Source: Entamoeba histolytica HM-1:IMSS
Lineage: Eukaryota; Evosea; Mastigamoebida; Endamoebidae
Direction of reading: 5' to 3'
Assembly: GCF_000208925.1 (NCBI RefSeq)
Contig: NW_001914873.1
Span: 81,105-145,104, forward strand
DNA: 64,000 nt
In this document: positions 1 to 9,389 of the stretch, one piece after another
Numbering within the stretch: the first letter of the stretch is position 1
Layout: each line of letters begins with the position of its first letter
Program-made: the position numbers and the translations under genes
Notes under the pieces: generated by a model
The model's database searches: none
Told to the model about the DNA's origin: nothing
The model's input: only the letters and a program-made list of their open reading frames with translations

Positions 1-1360
1 CATTCCAATATATACCTGATTATTATATAACCAACACCCTTCAAATCCAACAATATTTGGATGTTTCCAATTACTTAAACGTGCAACTTCTGCTCCAATT
101 TTTGTATATCTTTCATCTACAGAATGTTTTAGCATTTTTAAAGCAATTGGTTTACCATCTTCTATTCTTTGTGCACAAAATACTTCACCAAATCCACCTT
201 TTCCAATAGAAACAAGATTTGTAAAATATTTATGTGGGTCTTCTGTTTTACAATATCTTAATAAATCATCTTCTTCTGGTGGAGGTTCTTTTTTTGGTTT
301 TTCAATATGAGCTTGTGGATGTTCAATTTTTTGTTGAAGTTGTCTTTTCTCTGTAACCGTAGCATATCTTTTCTTTGTTTGTGATCGAAGAATTTCACAT
401 AATGTATCAAAATGTTTTTCACATTCTTCTGGATATAAATTATTTTTATTACATAATTCACGACAAGTAGGTGTTAAATCTGCTAATTTTCCACTAAAAA
501 AATCTTTTACTATCATTGTTTGTGGTTTATGATAATATTGTTGACATTTTTTACAAAGTGTTTCAACTTCATTACATTCTTCTTCTGTTTCAAATCTTAA
601 ATAAACCCGTCTGATAACACATTGGAAAATTAAAATAAGTCGTTGATGTTTAGTAATTTCAACGTTATCACTAAATGGTAATATAGTTAATGGAATTTCT
701 CCATTTACTGCATATAATGCAATTAATCCATTATAAATATTTAATGACCTTCTTGCCCAAAATGTTTTACCATGTTTTTTACATGAAACCATTTTTACTA
801 AATGACAATACTATATCATAAATTTTAATTTCTTTTTTGTTTTTAACAAATCTTTTATATTCTTGTAATCAAAATAAGGAATTATTAATGAACAAAAAAA
901 AAAAATTCAACAATAAAATAAGAAGAAAAAAAAAATAACAAACATCTTGAAGGAAATCTTCTTTGAATAAGATTGAATTGTTATCAGTTGTTATAGTTCG
1001 AAGAATCTCAAATAATGAATTAAAATCACTTTCATTTTGCATTAATAATAAAATTGATGGTTGTTCACATAATGTTAATTTCATTTTAAATTGAGTTGGA
1101 CTTGAACATACAGTAACTGTATTTAATGAAGTAAATGGATATTCCTCACGTACTTTTCCATGTCTAATAAGTTTAAATCTTCTTTCTACAAAATTAACAA
1201 CAGCCATTCTATATTCCATTGTCTCATCTTCACGTAACCCAACAGCAAGGTCAAAGTAAATCATTTCTAAAGGGGTTTTATCTTCTTGTTTTGTTGCAAG
1301 ATATTCTCTAAGAATTTCTTGAGACTTTTCATCGAGTTTTGCTGGAACTTCGTCCGCCAT
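1..1360 (-). CDS. PH-domain protein kinase, STE20/PAK-like (N-terminal part, cut by window edge)
   Basis: Exon 1 is 944..1360 (139 codons). A 133-nt intron (811..943) starts GTTTGT, ends TAG and joins in phase 0 to exon 2 (810 down to base 1), giving 409 visible residues. Residues about 30-125 and 140-230 both look like PH folds (the second contains GKTFWARRSLNIY), followed by a charged linker. From about residue 335 a Ser/Thr kinase N-lobe begins, with the glycine loop GKGGFGEV at about 342 and the ATP lysine in IALKMLK. The catalytic loop lies beyond the edge. PH domains before a kinase suggest recruitment to phosphoinositide membranes and cortical signalling, as in PAK-type kinases; no CRIB motif is obvious. 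Reading exon 2 alone as a gene starting at MVSCKK would lose the first PH domain. Confidence 0.82.
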
Positions 1361-1620
1361 TAAATGAAGTTGATTTCTTAGTTTTCCACAAAACGATAAT
1401 CAATCTTATTTTTTGATTTTGTTTTTTCTCAAGTCAGATTCAAAAATACAATTTCCATTTCATTTCTATCATATTTCAGGATGACTTGCTAATTATTTTA
1501 CTAAGGAAAAACACAAACCTATAACATTAAGTTGATAATTATAACATAAATAAAAATAAAAATACCATAATTAATACAAAGACAAATAATATAAGAAGAC
1601 AAGGAGAAAGAAAATATAAA
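1361..1620. other. Intergenic, upstream of the PH-kinase
   Basis: AT-rich 5' flank of the PH-kinase gene, with a pyrimidine-rich run near 1400-1425. I see no coding potential. It leads into the less AT-rich block at 1621-1796. Confidence 0.5.
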
Positions 1621-1796
1621 AGTGGTGATTCACAGAATATCCAACTCTATTGCATATTCGCTATTAGTCACCATAGAAGAGTTGTGATTGTTTGAGCTCG
1701 TTTGAATAAGACTTGATGCTTAATAATCCCTGCTTTGTCTCCTTGACGCCTTTGATCTGTCCGTTGGACTAGAGGTCTTTGGCCTATCGAAACACT
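1621..1796. ncRNA. Candidate structured non-coding RNA (unassigned; H/ACA-like hairpin)
   Basis: This block is clearly richer in G and C than its flanks and has no sensible ORF. It can form a hairpin: GGTGA (1624-1628) pairs with TCACC (1668-1672), and inside it GAATAT (1635-1640) pairs with ATATTC (1654-1659), leaving an internal loop as in H/ACA guide RNAs. On the plus strand ATAGAA (1673-1678), which fits the H-box pattern ANANNA, follows the hairpin directly. The second half (1680-1796) has further GC-rich segments but I could not find a sure ACA box. I compared it by eye with U1-U6, U3, SRP, RNase P and tRNA motifs without a match. Strand and ends are uncertain. Confidence 0.4.
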
Positions 1797-1909
1797 GCAA
1801 TATTTTTAATGTTATCCATCGCATAAAAAGGATTTTTTTAGGGTTTTTTAAGAAAAGAAAGATAGAATCGAATTGTGAGAACAAATAATAGTAAATTGAA
1901 TCAAATTGC

Positions 1910-3088
1910 ATGAATCAAGACAAAGATGAGATTGGATTATTTGAAGATAAAAATGAAGAAATTAAAAAAGAAGAAGAGGAAAATGCTTGGGAGGATGAAG
2001 ATGACCAAAATAAAGTAAAAATAGTAACAAGTAAGAGATATGAAGATATTTGGAAAAGAAAAGAGGTTGAAGAAGAATTAGATGAAAATGATAAAACATT
2101 ATTAAAAACTGAAGTTAAACGAGAGAAAAAAGGAAAAAAAATCAATGAGTTAAATTTTGAGTTATTAAGGAATGCAACAATGTTGAGAAAAAGTAAGGGG
2201 ATTATTACTGGAACACAATTTTATGATAAAACACCTCTTTTAATGACAAGTGGAAGAGATCAATTTCTTCATTTATTTGCAATGAAAAAAGATAAATGTT
2301 TTCCTATTGGAGATAGATTACTTGATCAACCAATTGAATTAGCAAAATTTGTTGATGAATCTGTTTTAATGACATTTAATAAACCAAAAGTATCATTATA
2401 TGATATGAATTCACATAAAATAAAAAATATTCCAAAGCTTGATGGATATGATGAAATTGACCTAAATTATTTTACTGTTGGATCACAACATATTTCATTT
2501 ATTAATGATGGTAATCTCAGTTCAATTCTTGTTGACAAAAAATCATTTCAAGTTATTGATGAATTAAAAGGTGCTAGACAAATATTAGGAAGTGTATTTC
2601 ATCCAACTGAAGATGTATATTTAACATCAGGTAATTATGGTACAATTAATATTTGGGACCTTAAAAAGATGAGATGTAGATCATTAGTATATGATGAAGG
2701 TGCAATTAATGTTACTTCTCTAGCAATTTCAAATAATGGAGAATATATTGCATGTGGATCAGATGGAGGAATCGTCAATTTATATGAATGGAAATCTTTT
2801 GAAAAAGATTCTCATCCAAAACCACTTCATACATTTAAGAATCTTGTTAATGATTGTAATCATCTTGTTTTTAGAAATGGTCTTCTTTTAATGTCATCTT
2901 CAAAAGGAGATAAACAAATAAGAATTGCTAATGTTCAACAAAGAGTTGTTTATTCTAATTTCCCTGGATTTTCTAAGTTTGGAAGAATTCAAGAAATAGA
3001 TCTTTCTCCAAATGCTCGTTATATGGCATTTGGTAATTCAACAGGAAATGTAAGTCTTGTGAAATTAACTGATATGCCTGGTTATTGA
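1910..3088 (+). CDS. UTP18: U3 small nucleolar RNP protein Utp18 (WD40 repeats)
   Basis: A 392-aa protein of the small-subunit processome, acting in nucleolar 18S rRNA maturation. The acidic/basic N-terminus (residues 1-80) is typical of the family. From about residue 100 there is a WD40 propeller, with a repeat at SGNYGTINIWDLKKM and another at ACGSDGGIVNLYEW. The last blades carry the Utp18 signature: SSSKGDKQIRIANV, a VYSNFPG segment, then LSPNARYMAFGNSTGNV close to the C-terminus. Length is somewhat below yeast Utp18 because the N-terminal extension is shorter. The start is the first ATG after an AT-rich leader. It converges with the Slu7-like gene, about 60 nt away. Confidence 0.85.
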   Translation: MNQDKDEIGLFEDKNEEIKKEEEENAWEDEDDQNKVKIVTSKRYEDIWKRKEVEEELDENDKTLLKTEVKREKKGKKINELNFELLRNATMLRKSKGIITGTQFYDKTPLLMTSGRDQFLHLFAMKKDKCFPIGDRLLDQPIELAKFVDESVLMTFNKPKVSLYDMNSHKIKNIPKLDGYDEIDLNYFTVGSQHISFINDGNLSSILVDKKSFQVIDELKGARQILGSVFHPTEDVYLTSGNYGTINIWDLKKMRCRSLVYDEGAINVTSLAISNNGEYIACGSDGGIVNLYEWKSFEKDSHPKPLHTFKNLVNDCNHLVFRNGLLLMSSSKGDKQIRIANVQQRVVYSNFPGFSKFGRIQEIDLSPNARYMAFGNSTGNVSLVKLTDMPGY

Positions 3089-3150
3089 TTGTTTTGTTGC
3101 GTTTTTGTTTATTTTTTCATTAAAATAAATAACATACAATTTCATTCAAT

Positions 3151-3612
3151 TTATAAAAATTCAATCTCATTTCGTTTCGTCTTATCTTCTTCTTTATCCC
3201 ATAATTCTTTCATATCTTCTATCTCTTGTTTAGTTTTGTCATTTCCATCACTTAAATCTTTTAAATATGGTGCAATATCATCTCTTCTTCGTAAATTTTT
3301 TATTGCCATTTTTTTTTTATTTAATTCATTTTCTATCATTTCTTCTTCTTCTTTAGAATTAAAATATTCTTTACAATCAATTCTATTTTGTGTGTTTTGA
3401 ATTTCTTTTGTTATTTCTTCTGTTTGGTTTATTAATTCTTTGATTTCTTCTTGTTTTGATTTACTTTTTTGAATATCTTTCATTTCAATACTTTTACTTC
3501 CATATTTCTTTGGACGCTCTAAACAATCCTTTGTTGTATGTTCACTAGATCCACAATTTTTGCATCGTTCTTTTTTTAATACACTCTTCCCTTTAGAATA
3601 TTGTTTAGGCAT
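3151..3612 (-). CDS. Slu7-like splicing factor, short form (zinc knuckle)
   Basis: A 153-aa basic, charged protein. Residues about 17-36 form a CCHC zinc knuckle embedded in CKNCGSSEHTTKDCLERPKK, which matches the Slu7/hSlu7 knuckle and the ERP(R/K)K that follows it. Slu7 acts in the second step of splicing, in 3' splice-site choice. Eukaryotic Slu7 proteins are usually about 350-600 aa; here the long central region is missing and replaced by a short coiled-coil-like segment with RRRDDIAPYLKDL. Either the gene is reduced or it is a paralogue keeping only the knuckle. There is a clean start and stop and no splice site that would extend it. Confidence 0.7.
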   Translation of the reverse strand: MPKQYSKGKSVLKKERCKNCGSSEHTTKDCLERPKKYGSKSIEMKDIQKSKSKQEEIKELINQTEEITKEIQNTQNRIDCKEYFNSKEEEEMIENELNKKKMAIKNLRRRDDIAPYLKDLSDGNDKTKQEIEDMKELWDKEEDKTKRNEIEFL

Positions 3613-4353
3613 CTTAATGTCAATTTATGTATAACTCAGTTAGATTTTTTCTAGTTCATTATAGTATCTTAATTAATAAAAACAATATTATTTCTTATCC
3701 TACTTTAAATGACACATTATCATTAACTTTATTACTTTCTCTCATTAGGTATTCTTTTTCGTTCCAATCTCTTTTCTATTGGTGTTATTTAATGAGACAT
3801 TAGCACTAACTGTGAAACACAACTATATTTTCTGTCAATCATTCGTAATTTATTATCCTCAACTATCTTTTTTTAAATACTCTCTATGAAAGATGGAAAT
3901 ACTATGTGTCAAGTTATTAGTGTAAGTGATGGTTCTAATCATTTAGTTATGAAAGAGGAAAGCCTCATGGACTAGATAAAATAAACCACTTCTCTTATTA
4001 CAATTATTAAATAATGACAATTTTAGTCATTCAGAATGTCATGAATAATGCATTTGACTTGTTTTAAACACAATACTATGACTTATATCTTAATTAAATA
4101 TTTCTTAAGGAGAAAGTTTGTTTAAATTATTAATTATGTTTTAATGTCGATATGAAAAATAAGAAGTATTAAAAAGGAATGAATTACCACCATGAGAACC
4201 ATCCTTTCTTTTCTAATGAAGGATATTCTAAATATTGTGAACAAGCATCAGTCATTAAACTAAATTTCTTTGATGATAAAATAAAATCTCTTCTTAGTTT
4301 GAGTTTGGTTTAAATAAAGTAAATAAAAGAAAAAAAATAATACTGAAGTAATT
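3613..4353. other. Intergenic region holding a short coding fossil
   Basis: 741 nt without an intact gene. On the minus strand, 4309 down to 4184 is an open frame of about 41 codons after a TAA. It reads KLKLRRDFILSSKKFS, continues through DACSQYLEYPSLEKK and ends GWFSWW before a stop. Its composition is protein-like, with W, C and Y residues unusual for random AT-rich DNA, but it has no proper start. It may be a leftover 3' exon. The rest shows nothing I can name. Confidence 0.35.
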
Positions 4354-7300
4354 TCAATCAAGAGTTAACAGTGAATCTAACTTCTTTAACTTTGCGTTAA
4401 TATAGTCCTCTATTTTATCTGTGTATGTATTAGCATCTAATTCTGGATGATTTGCCTCATCGTCAATAATTTTAACTAACTTCTGAGACACTTGTTCAAA
4501 ATTGGGTCTATCACCTTTGTTTTGTTTCCAACATTCTTGTATGAGTTCTTTAAATAATAATGGTATAGAGTCATCAAGAGGAAGTCTTTTGCCACTTTTA
4601 ACAAATTCTTTGATTTGGAATAATGACTTAAAGTCTTTGTATGGTTCTTCTTGGTAATATAATTCCCATGAAGTTATAGCAAAAGCAAAAACATCACCAG
4701 CAAATGAATAGTCATCTTCATAACATTCTGGAGCAAGATAAACTGGAGTTCCAAGTCCTTTATTATCATTTCCATCAATTTTATTTTTTTCAGTAATTCT
4801 GGAAGTACCAAAATCGGTAATTTTAATACAACAAGCAGAATCAAAATATAAAGAGTTAACAAGCAAATTATCAGGTTTAAGGTCTAAATGAACAATTCTA
4901 TTTTCATGAAGGAATTGCATTCCTCTAGCAGTATCAAAAAGCATTTTAATTTTAAGTTTATAAGGAAGATAAATATCAGTATCTTTATTATATCTTACAT
5001 ACTCTCCTAATGAACCTAAAACAAAGTATTGCATTACCATTGATATTTGCGGGATATAAGTAACTGATCCCATATAACTTGCTATGAAAGGATTTCTTAA
5101 CTTACTCATTAATTCACATTCATTAATTACTTCTTGTTTTAGGTCTATTGTTTGTTCTTCAGTTAAATTTTCCCATTTAAACATTTTGATTGCAACAGGA
5201 ATACTTCTATATTTACCAATATAAACTTTACTAGTTGCTCCTTCAGCGATGGGATTTTCTGACATATTTAATTCATCCATATCAAGATGAGTAGAAGATG
5301 CAGCATCAGTTTTAATTATGAAGAAATGATGGTAACGTTTAATAACATATTTTAATTCAGTATCCAATAATTTTTGATCATCTTGAGTCCAACTTTCGAA
5401 AGTTTTATTAAGAAGGATTTGACTAATTTTGAGTAGTCCTTTCTTCTTTTTTGAGAACCACGCAGAATATGGTATTTTCATATCTTTAATTTTTGTAGTA
5501 CATTTAAGAGTCATATAACTAGTAACTATTCTGTGACTTTTTGGAGACAAAATAGTTACTTGAGGATTAAAATGAAATACATATTTTGGATTATCAGGAG
5601 TATGAACAATAATCATCATGTATTTATTTCTACTTTTATTTTTAATTATTATTTCTTCAAACCTTGTATCAAATACTTCTGTTGGTACACCTTCATTGCC
5701 ATAATCTAAATCTGTAGGGAATATAGAATATTTATTTTCTTTTAGTGGTTTACTACTTACTGAACCACCAAGATAAAGATAGTATTGTGGTTGTTGTTGT
5801 TTGTAAATTTCGAAGTCATTTTTTCGTTTTCTTGTGAATATAAATAATAAAACAATACAAATTATTATCAACATTACTCCAACCACACCTGCTATTAATA
5901 TCACTAAGTGATAATACCACTTTAATTTTTTACTTACACATCTTGTTTTATCACTACTATCTGTTTTATATCCTTTCTCGCAAAGACATTCTTCTGTACA
6001 ATATTCTCCTCCATCACATTCTTCTTCTTCATTATCATTAATTCCATTCCCACAACTTGAAGTGACACATGAAAATAAACTTGTAGCATTATACCCATCT
6101 TGACATTTACAATTAGTCAAACAATGATTATTATAACTAAAACATTCAACTCCTTTTCCTTTTTCATTCTTTGAACATGCTGTACTAATACAGTAATGGT
6201 CTTTGAGACTATACCCTTCAATACATTGACATGTACTATCACATCCTTCAATTCCAAAATAACATTGATTTTTCCCCGTATTACTAGAAGGTTGCCATGA
6301 ATTATTATACCAACATTTTAAAACACAATTATCTCCACCATAACCTTCTTTGCATAAACATTTTCCATCTCTTATAGAACATGTTCCTTGTGAATTATTA
6401 TAATAACAACCATTTGGACAAATGGTTTTAAGACTTATTTGTATATCAATATCATCTTCACTTGATAATAATGCGAATTTTCGTTTTGACATTTCATTGC
6501 TTCCTTCTATTCTAACTATTAACCCTTCATCTTTACCTCTTGTAGCTAATACCCCAAAATTTTCCCCTTTCCAAAAGTTAACACATTTATTTGTTATCCC
6601 ATCAGATGTTTTTGAATATTCTTCTAGAAAGACATATCTATTTGACTTAGTAGAGTCTAATAACAATGAAAAATCTCCTTTAAATTCCGTTTCAAAAAAC
6701 ATAACTTTCATTAATCTTCCAGGTGCACATATTGGATAAATATATTCTCCTTTAGAATACATTGGAAAAGTATAAGATGCAGTTAATTGTGATGAGTATA
6801 AAGATTGAATCAATGTATTATCAAAAGAAAAGAAAGGAGTATTAGTCTCATTAGATGTTTCTGTAAGAGAAATTTCTAAAGAGACATCAGACATTTCATT
6901 TAATGAAAGAAAGAGATATAATATAGGAGATTCTGATTCTTGTTGATTAGGAACAGGAAATTTAAAATGATTTGACTGGTCATTTTTTGATAAATATCCT
7001 TTAATAAGACAGTGTGGCTCAATAACATTTATAGAAGAATCTGATAAGTCATAATAAACATTTACTTTAGACTCACTTTTAAATGTAAAAATAATATCAA
7101 CAACTTGTTTTGTCATTTCAGTTGTATCTAATTTTAACCATTTAGCGGGACGATATTGATTTTGTTTATTTCCTGAGAAAGTACAAGGTCCTACATCAAA
7201 TAATGTAGAAGAATTAAATGATATTTGAAGTGGTTGAGAATTAAGAGGTAAAGGAATGATATCATTTGAAGGTATCCAATTTGATTTTTGATAAACATTA

Positions 7301-7518
7301 TAAAATTTTTGACAAACACCATCTCTTTTAATAAATAATGGATTTTTATCACTGATAGATTGATGTGGATTAATATTTTGACATATATTACAATTACTGT
7401 CTTGATAATATTCATCCTTACATATTTCACAATTTCCATCTGAAACACAACTACTTGAACATCCAGGTGAACAGTTGTATGAATAAATACCAATAATGAA
7501 TATGATAAAAATTAACAT
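4354..7518 (-). CDS. Transmembrane receptor kinase (Entamoeba TMK family)
   Basis: A 1054-aa type I receptor. It has a signal peptide (1-13) and a cysteine-rich ectodomain to about 530: N-terminal C-x2-C repeats, a long cysteine-poor middle part (about 75-365), then a second row of EGF/furin-like repeats such as CLCKEGYGGDNC. One TM helix lies at about 535-562, followed by RKRK and a juxtamembrane region, and a tyrosine-kinase-like domain at about 750-1030. Kinase motifs: glycine loop AEGATSKV (first Gly is Ala), AIKMFK, HLDLKPDN (HRD Arg is Leu, catalytic Asp kept), DFGTSR and GTPVYLAPE. It is probably active. Entamoeba has many such receptors, implicated in sensing serum, in phagocytosis and in growth control. 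The ligand is unknown. Confidence 0.93.
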   Translation of the reverse strand: MLIFIIFIIGIYSYNCSPGCSSSCVSDGNCEICKDEYYQDSNCNICQNINPHQSISDKNPLFIKRDGVCQKFYNVYQKSNWIPSNDIIPLPLNSQPLQISFNSSTLFDVGPCTFSGNKQNQYRPAKWLKLDTTEMTKQVVDIIFTFKSESKVNVYYDLSDSSINVIEPHCLIKGYLSKNDQSNHFKFPVPNQQESESPILYLFLSLNEMSDVSLEISLTETSNETNTPFFSFDNTLIQSLYSSQLTASYTFPMYSKGEYIYPICAPGRLMKVMFFETEFKGDFSLLLDSTKSNRYVFLEEYSKTSDGITNKCVNFWKGENFGVLATRGKDEGLIVRIEGSNEMSKRKFALLSSEDDIDIQISLKTICPNGCYYNNSQGTCSIRDGKCLCKEGYGGDNCVLKCWYNNSWQPSSNTGKNQCYFGIEGCDSTCQCIEGYSLKDHYCISTACSKNEKGKGVECFSYNNHCLTNCKCQDGYNATSLFSCVTSSCGNGINDNEEEECDGGEYCTEECLCEKGYKTDSSDKTRCVSKKLKWYYHLVILIAGVVGVMLIIICIVLLFIFTRKRKNDFEIYKQQQPQYYLYLGGSVSSKPLKENKYSIFPTDLDYGNEGVPTEVFDTRFEEIIIKNKSRNKYMMIIVHTPDNPKYVFHFNPQVTILSPKSHRIVTSYMTLKCTTKIKDMKIPYSAWFSKKKKGLLKISQILLNKTFESWTQDDQKLLDTELKYVIKRYHHFFIIKTDAASSTHLDMDELNMSENPIAEGATSKVYIGKYRSIPVAIKMFKWENLTEEQTIDLKQEVINECELMSKLRNPFIASYMGSVTYIPQISMVMQYFVLGSLGEYVRYNKDTDIYLPYKLKIKMLFDTARGMQFLHENRIVHLDLKPDNLLVNSLYFDSACCIKITDFGTSRITEKNKIDGNDNKGLGTPVYLAPECYEDDYSFAGDVFAFAITSWELYYQEEPYKDFKSLFQIKEFVKSGKRLPLDDSIPLLFKELIQECWKQNKGDRPNFEQVSQKLVKIIDDEANHPELDANTYTDKIEDYINAKLKKLDSLLTLD

Positions 7519-7665
7519 TCTTTACATTTTACAGTTATTACTATTCTTATTTTAATTTATTAAATGGTTATTTTACTATTTTTATTTTCGTTAATATTCC
7601 ATCTAAATATTTTTACAACTATAAAATAATTGAAAATTACAATACTTTTAAAATACTTTAAAAAA

Positions 7666-8271
7666 TTAATCTCTTATTAAATAATCTTTCGTACCTATAA
7701 ATTTTTGACTCTCATAATTATATTGAAGTGTAAATAACTCTAAGTTCTTTGGGTTTATTTCACTTGCTTTGCTGTATGGAATATCTAATGTCCAACAAAG
7801 AAGAATTACTAAGGCTCTTCTATGCATTGCAATTAATACATTTCCTTCTGTTTCTAAAACAATTTTCATAGCCTCTTTTTGTTGTTGAACAACATCATTT
7901 AATGATTGACCTCCCTCAATTCGAGCGTCATAATTTCCTTTTTTCCATTGATCAAATACTTCATCTAATCTACATTTACCATTCTCAAAGATAGTTAACC
8001 CTTCATATTTCCCAAAATCAACTTCATCAAATCCTTTTAAAATTTGGTGTGGATATTTTTCAATAAAGTGTTGAACTGATAGTTGTGAACGTAAAAGTGA
8101 TGATGTGAAGATTGTTGAGATTGGAAGGTTTTGATAAGAACTATAAAATCTTTCAGCTTGTTGTACTCCTTCTTCGTTTAAAGGGCATTGAGGTAAATAC
8201 TTTCTACCATGAATTAATTTTTGTTTGTTTAATGGAGTTTGTCCATGGCGGACAATAAACAAAGTTTTCAT
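7666..8271 (-). CDS. Histidine phosphatase (phosphoglycerate mutase-like) family protein
   Basis: A 201-aa cytosolic protein of the branch-2-free, cofactor-dependent PGM-like fold. The N-terminal catalytic motif VRHGQTPLN (His9) is present. The acid residue is in FGKYEGL (about 92-98), and the second histidine is in AMHRRALVILL (about 147), in place of the usual SHG. Length fits small broad-specificity phosphatases (CobC/PhoE/TIGAR type) rather than glycolytic mutase, which is about 250 aa. The substrate cannot be told from sequence. It is 147 nt from the TMK start, on the same strand, with no shared regulation visible. Confidence 0.85.
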   Translation of the reverse strand: MKTLFIVRHGQTPLNKQKLIHGRKYLPQCPLNEEGVQQAERFYSSYQNLPISTIFTSSLLRSQLSVQHFIEKYPHQILKGFDEVDFGKYEGLTIFENGKCRLDEVFDQWKKGNYDARIEGGQSLNDVVQQQKEAMKIVLETEGNVLIAMHRRALVILLCWTLDIPYSKASEINPKNLELFTLQYNYESQKFIGTKDYLIRD

Positions 8272-9389
8272 TTTATTTCAAAGATTTTTTTGGTTGTTTC
8301 ATTAATTTTTAATTTATTTTTCAAAACATTTATTTATAGTTGGCAACTTTGTTTATAATAATATCTAAGTAAATTGTCAACTGCCTATTTATATAGTATT
8401 ACTATAATTTATTTATACTTTAATTTTTCAAACAAAATAAGTTGTTGATATTTTTATATTTTAACGATTGTTGAATTATTCATAGTTATTTGTTATTTTA
8501 TGTTGTCATTTTATTAAGTTATTTAGTTGATTATTTGTTTGTATTAATTTTACTATTCATTAATTTGCAAATAGTTAATTCTTTTATTCATTTATTTCAT
8601 TTTAATATCAATTATTTTATTTCCATGAAGAATAAAGTGAAATTAAATTCAATTTTATTGGTATTGTCATTTATTAGTTATCATTTTCCTTTATATTTAT
8701 TATCACTTCTTTTTTTTCTATCATTTATGTTTGATTTTCATTTCTTTCTCATTTCTTCTTTATTTTCTTATATATCTTTATTCTATTATATTTCTGTTTT
8801 TCCATATCTTTATTTATTATTAACTTCTATTTTAAACACCATCTAACAGTTTTAGTGATAATATTATCATTAGTTCATTTATTGATGTTTCTTTTATTTC
8901 TTTATTTAATGTTATTGAATTGTTATTATTTAAATTATTTTTATTTACATTAAATATCTATGATATTACATTATATCATTAGATTTTTTCAAATTTAAAT
9001 ATGAATGAAATGAGATTAATATCATTTTATAATATTTATATTCAATAAATGAACTAACTAATATAAAATATTATTTTAATTATGTTAACGTTGATAATAC
9101 TAATTTATTTCATTATTCTTCTTCTTTTTCTCTTTTGTTCTATTCTCTTTCCATATTCTGGTATTTAATTATATTAGACTATGTTTCAAAACAATCTAAT
9201 TTAAATTTAAAATAAACAATAAAATATAAATAGAAATGAATTTTCAAATACAAAACTTAAAAAGAATAATAAATAATAAATATCTACTAATAGATAATAA
9301 TAAAATACTATAATAAATGAACTTTCTTCTACAATAAACTTTGGAAACCTTAATAAAAATTAAATAAAAAACTCAAAAAAATAAGAAAT
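8272..9389. other. AT-rich intergenic region, no gene
   Basis: 1.1 kb of very AT-rich sequence. A 118-codon open frame at 8490-8846 encodes only low-complexity F/L/I/Y/S residues from T-rich DNA, and I do not believe it is a gene. The right part forms the 5' flank of the Snf2 gene. Confidence 0.6.
9316..9323 (+). promoter_or_regulatory. GAAC-type core promoter element
   Basis: AATGAACT lies about 67 nt before the ATG of the PICH-like Snf2 gene. This matches the GAAC element known from Entamoeba core promoters. A similar string at 9048-9055 is too far upstream to be the core element. Confidence 0.45.

Noticed and set aside
258..461. Minus-strand 67-codon frame
   Set aside because: Shadow of the kinase exon 2 in another frame.
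1720..1911. Minus-strand 63-codon frame in the structured RNA region
   Set aside because: No protein-like composition over its length; overlaps the RNA candidate and ends at the Utp18 start.
3089..3400. Plus-strand 103-codon frame after Utp18
   Set aside because: No ATG start, S/F-rich, antisense to the Slu7-like gene.
8490..8846. 118-codon F/L/I/Y/S-rich frame
   Set aside because: Low complexity from T-rich spacer DNA; no domain or leader.
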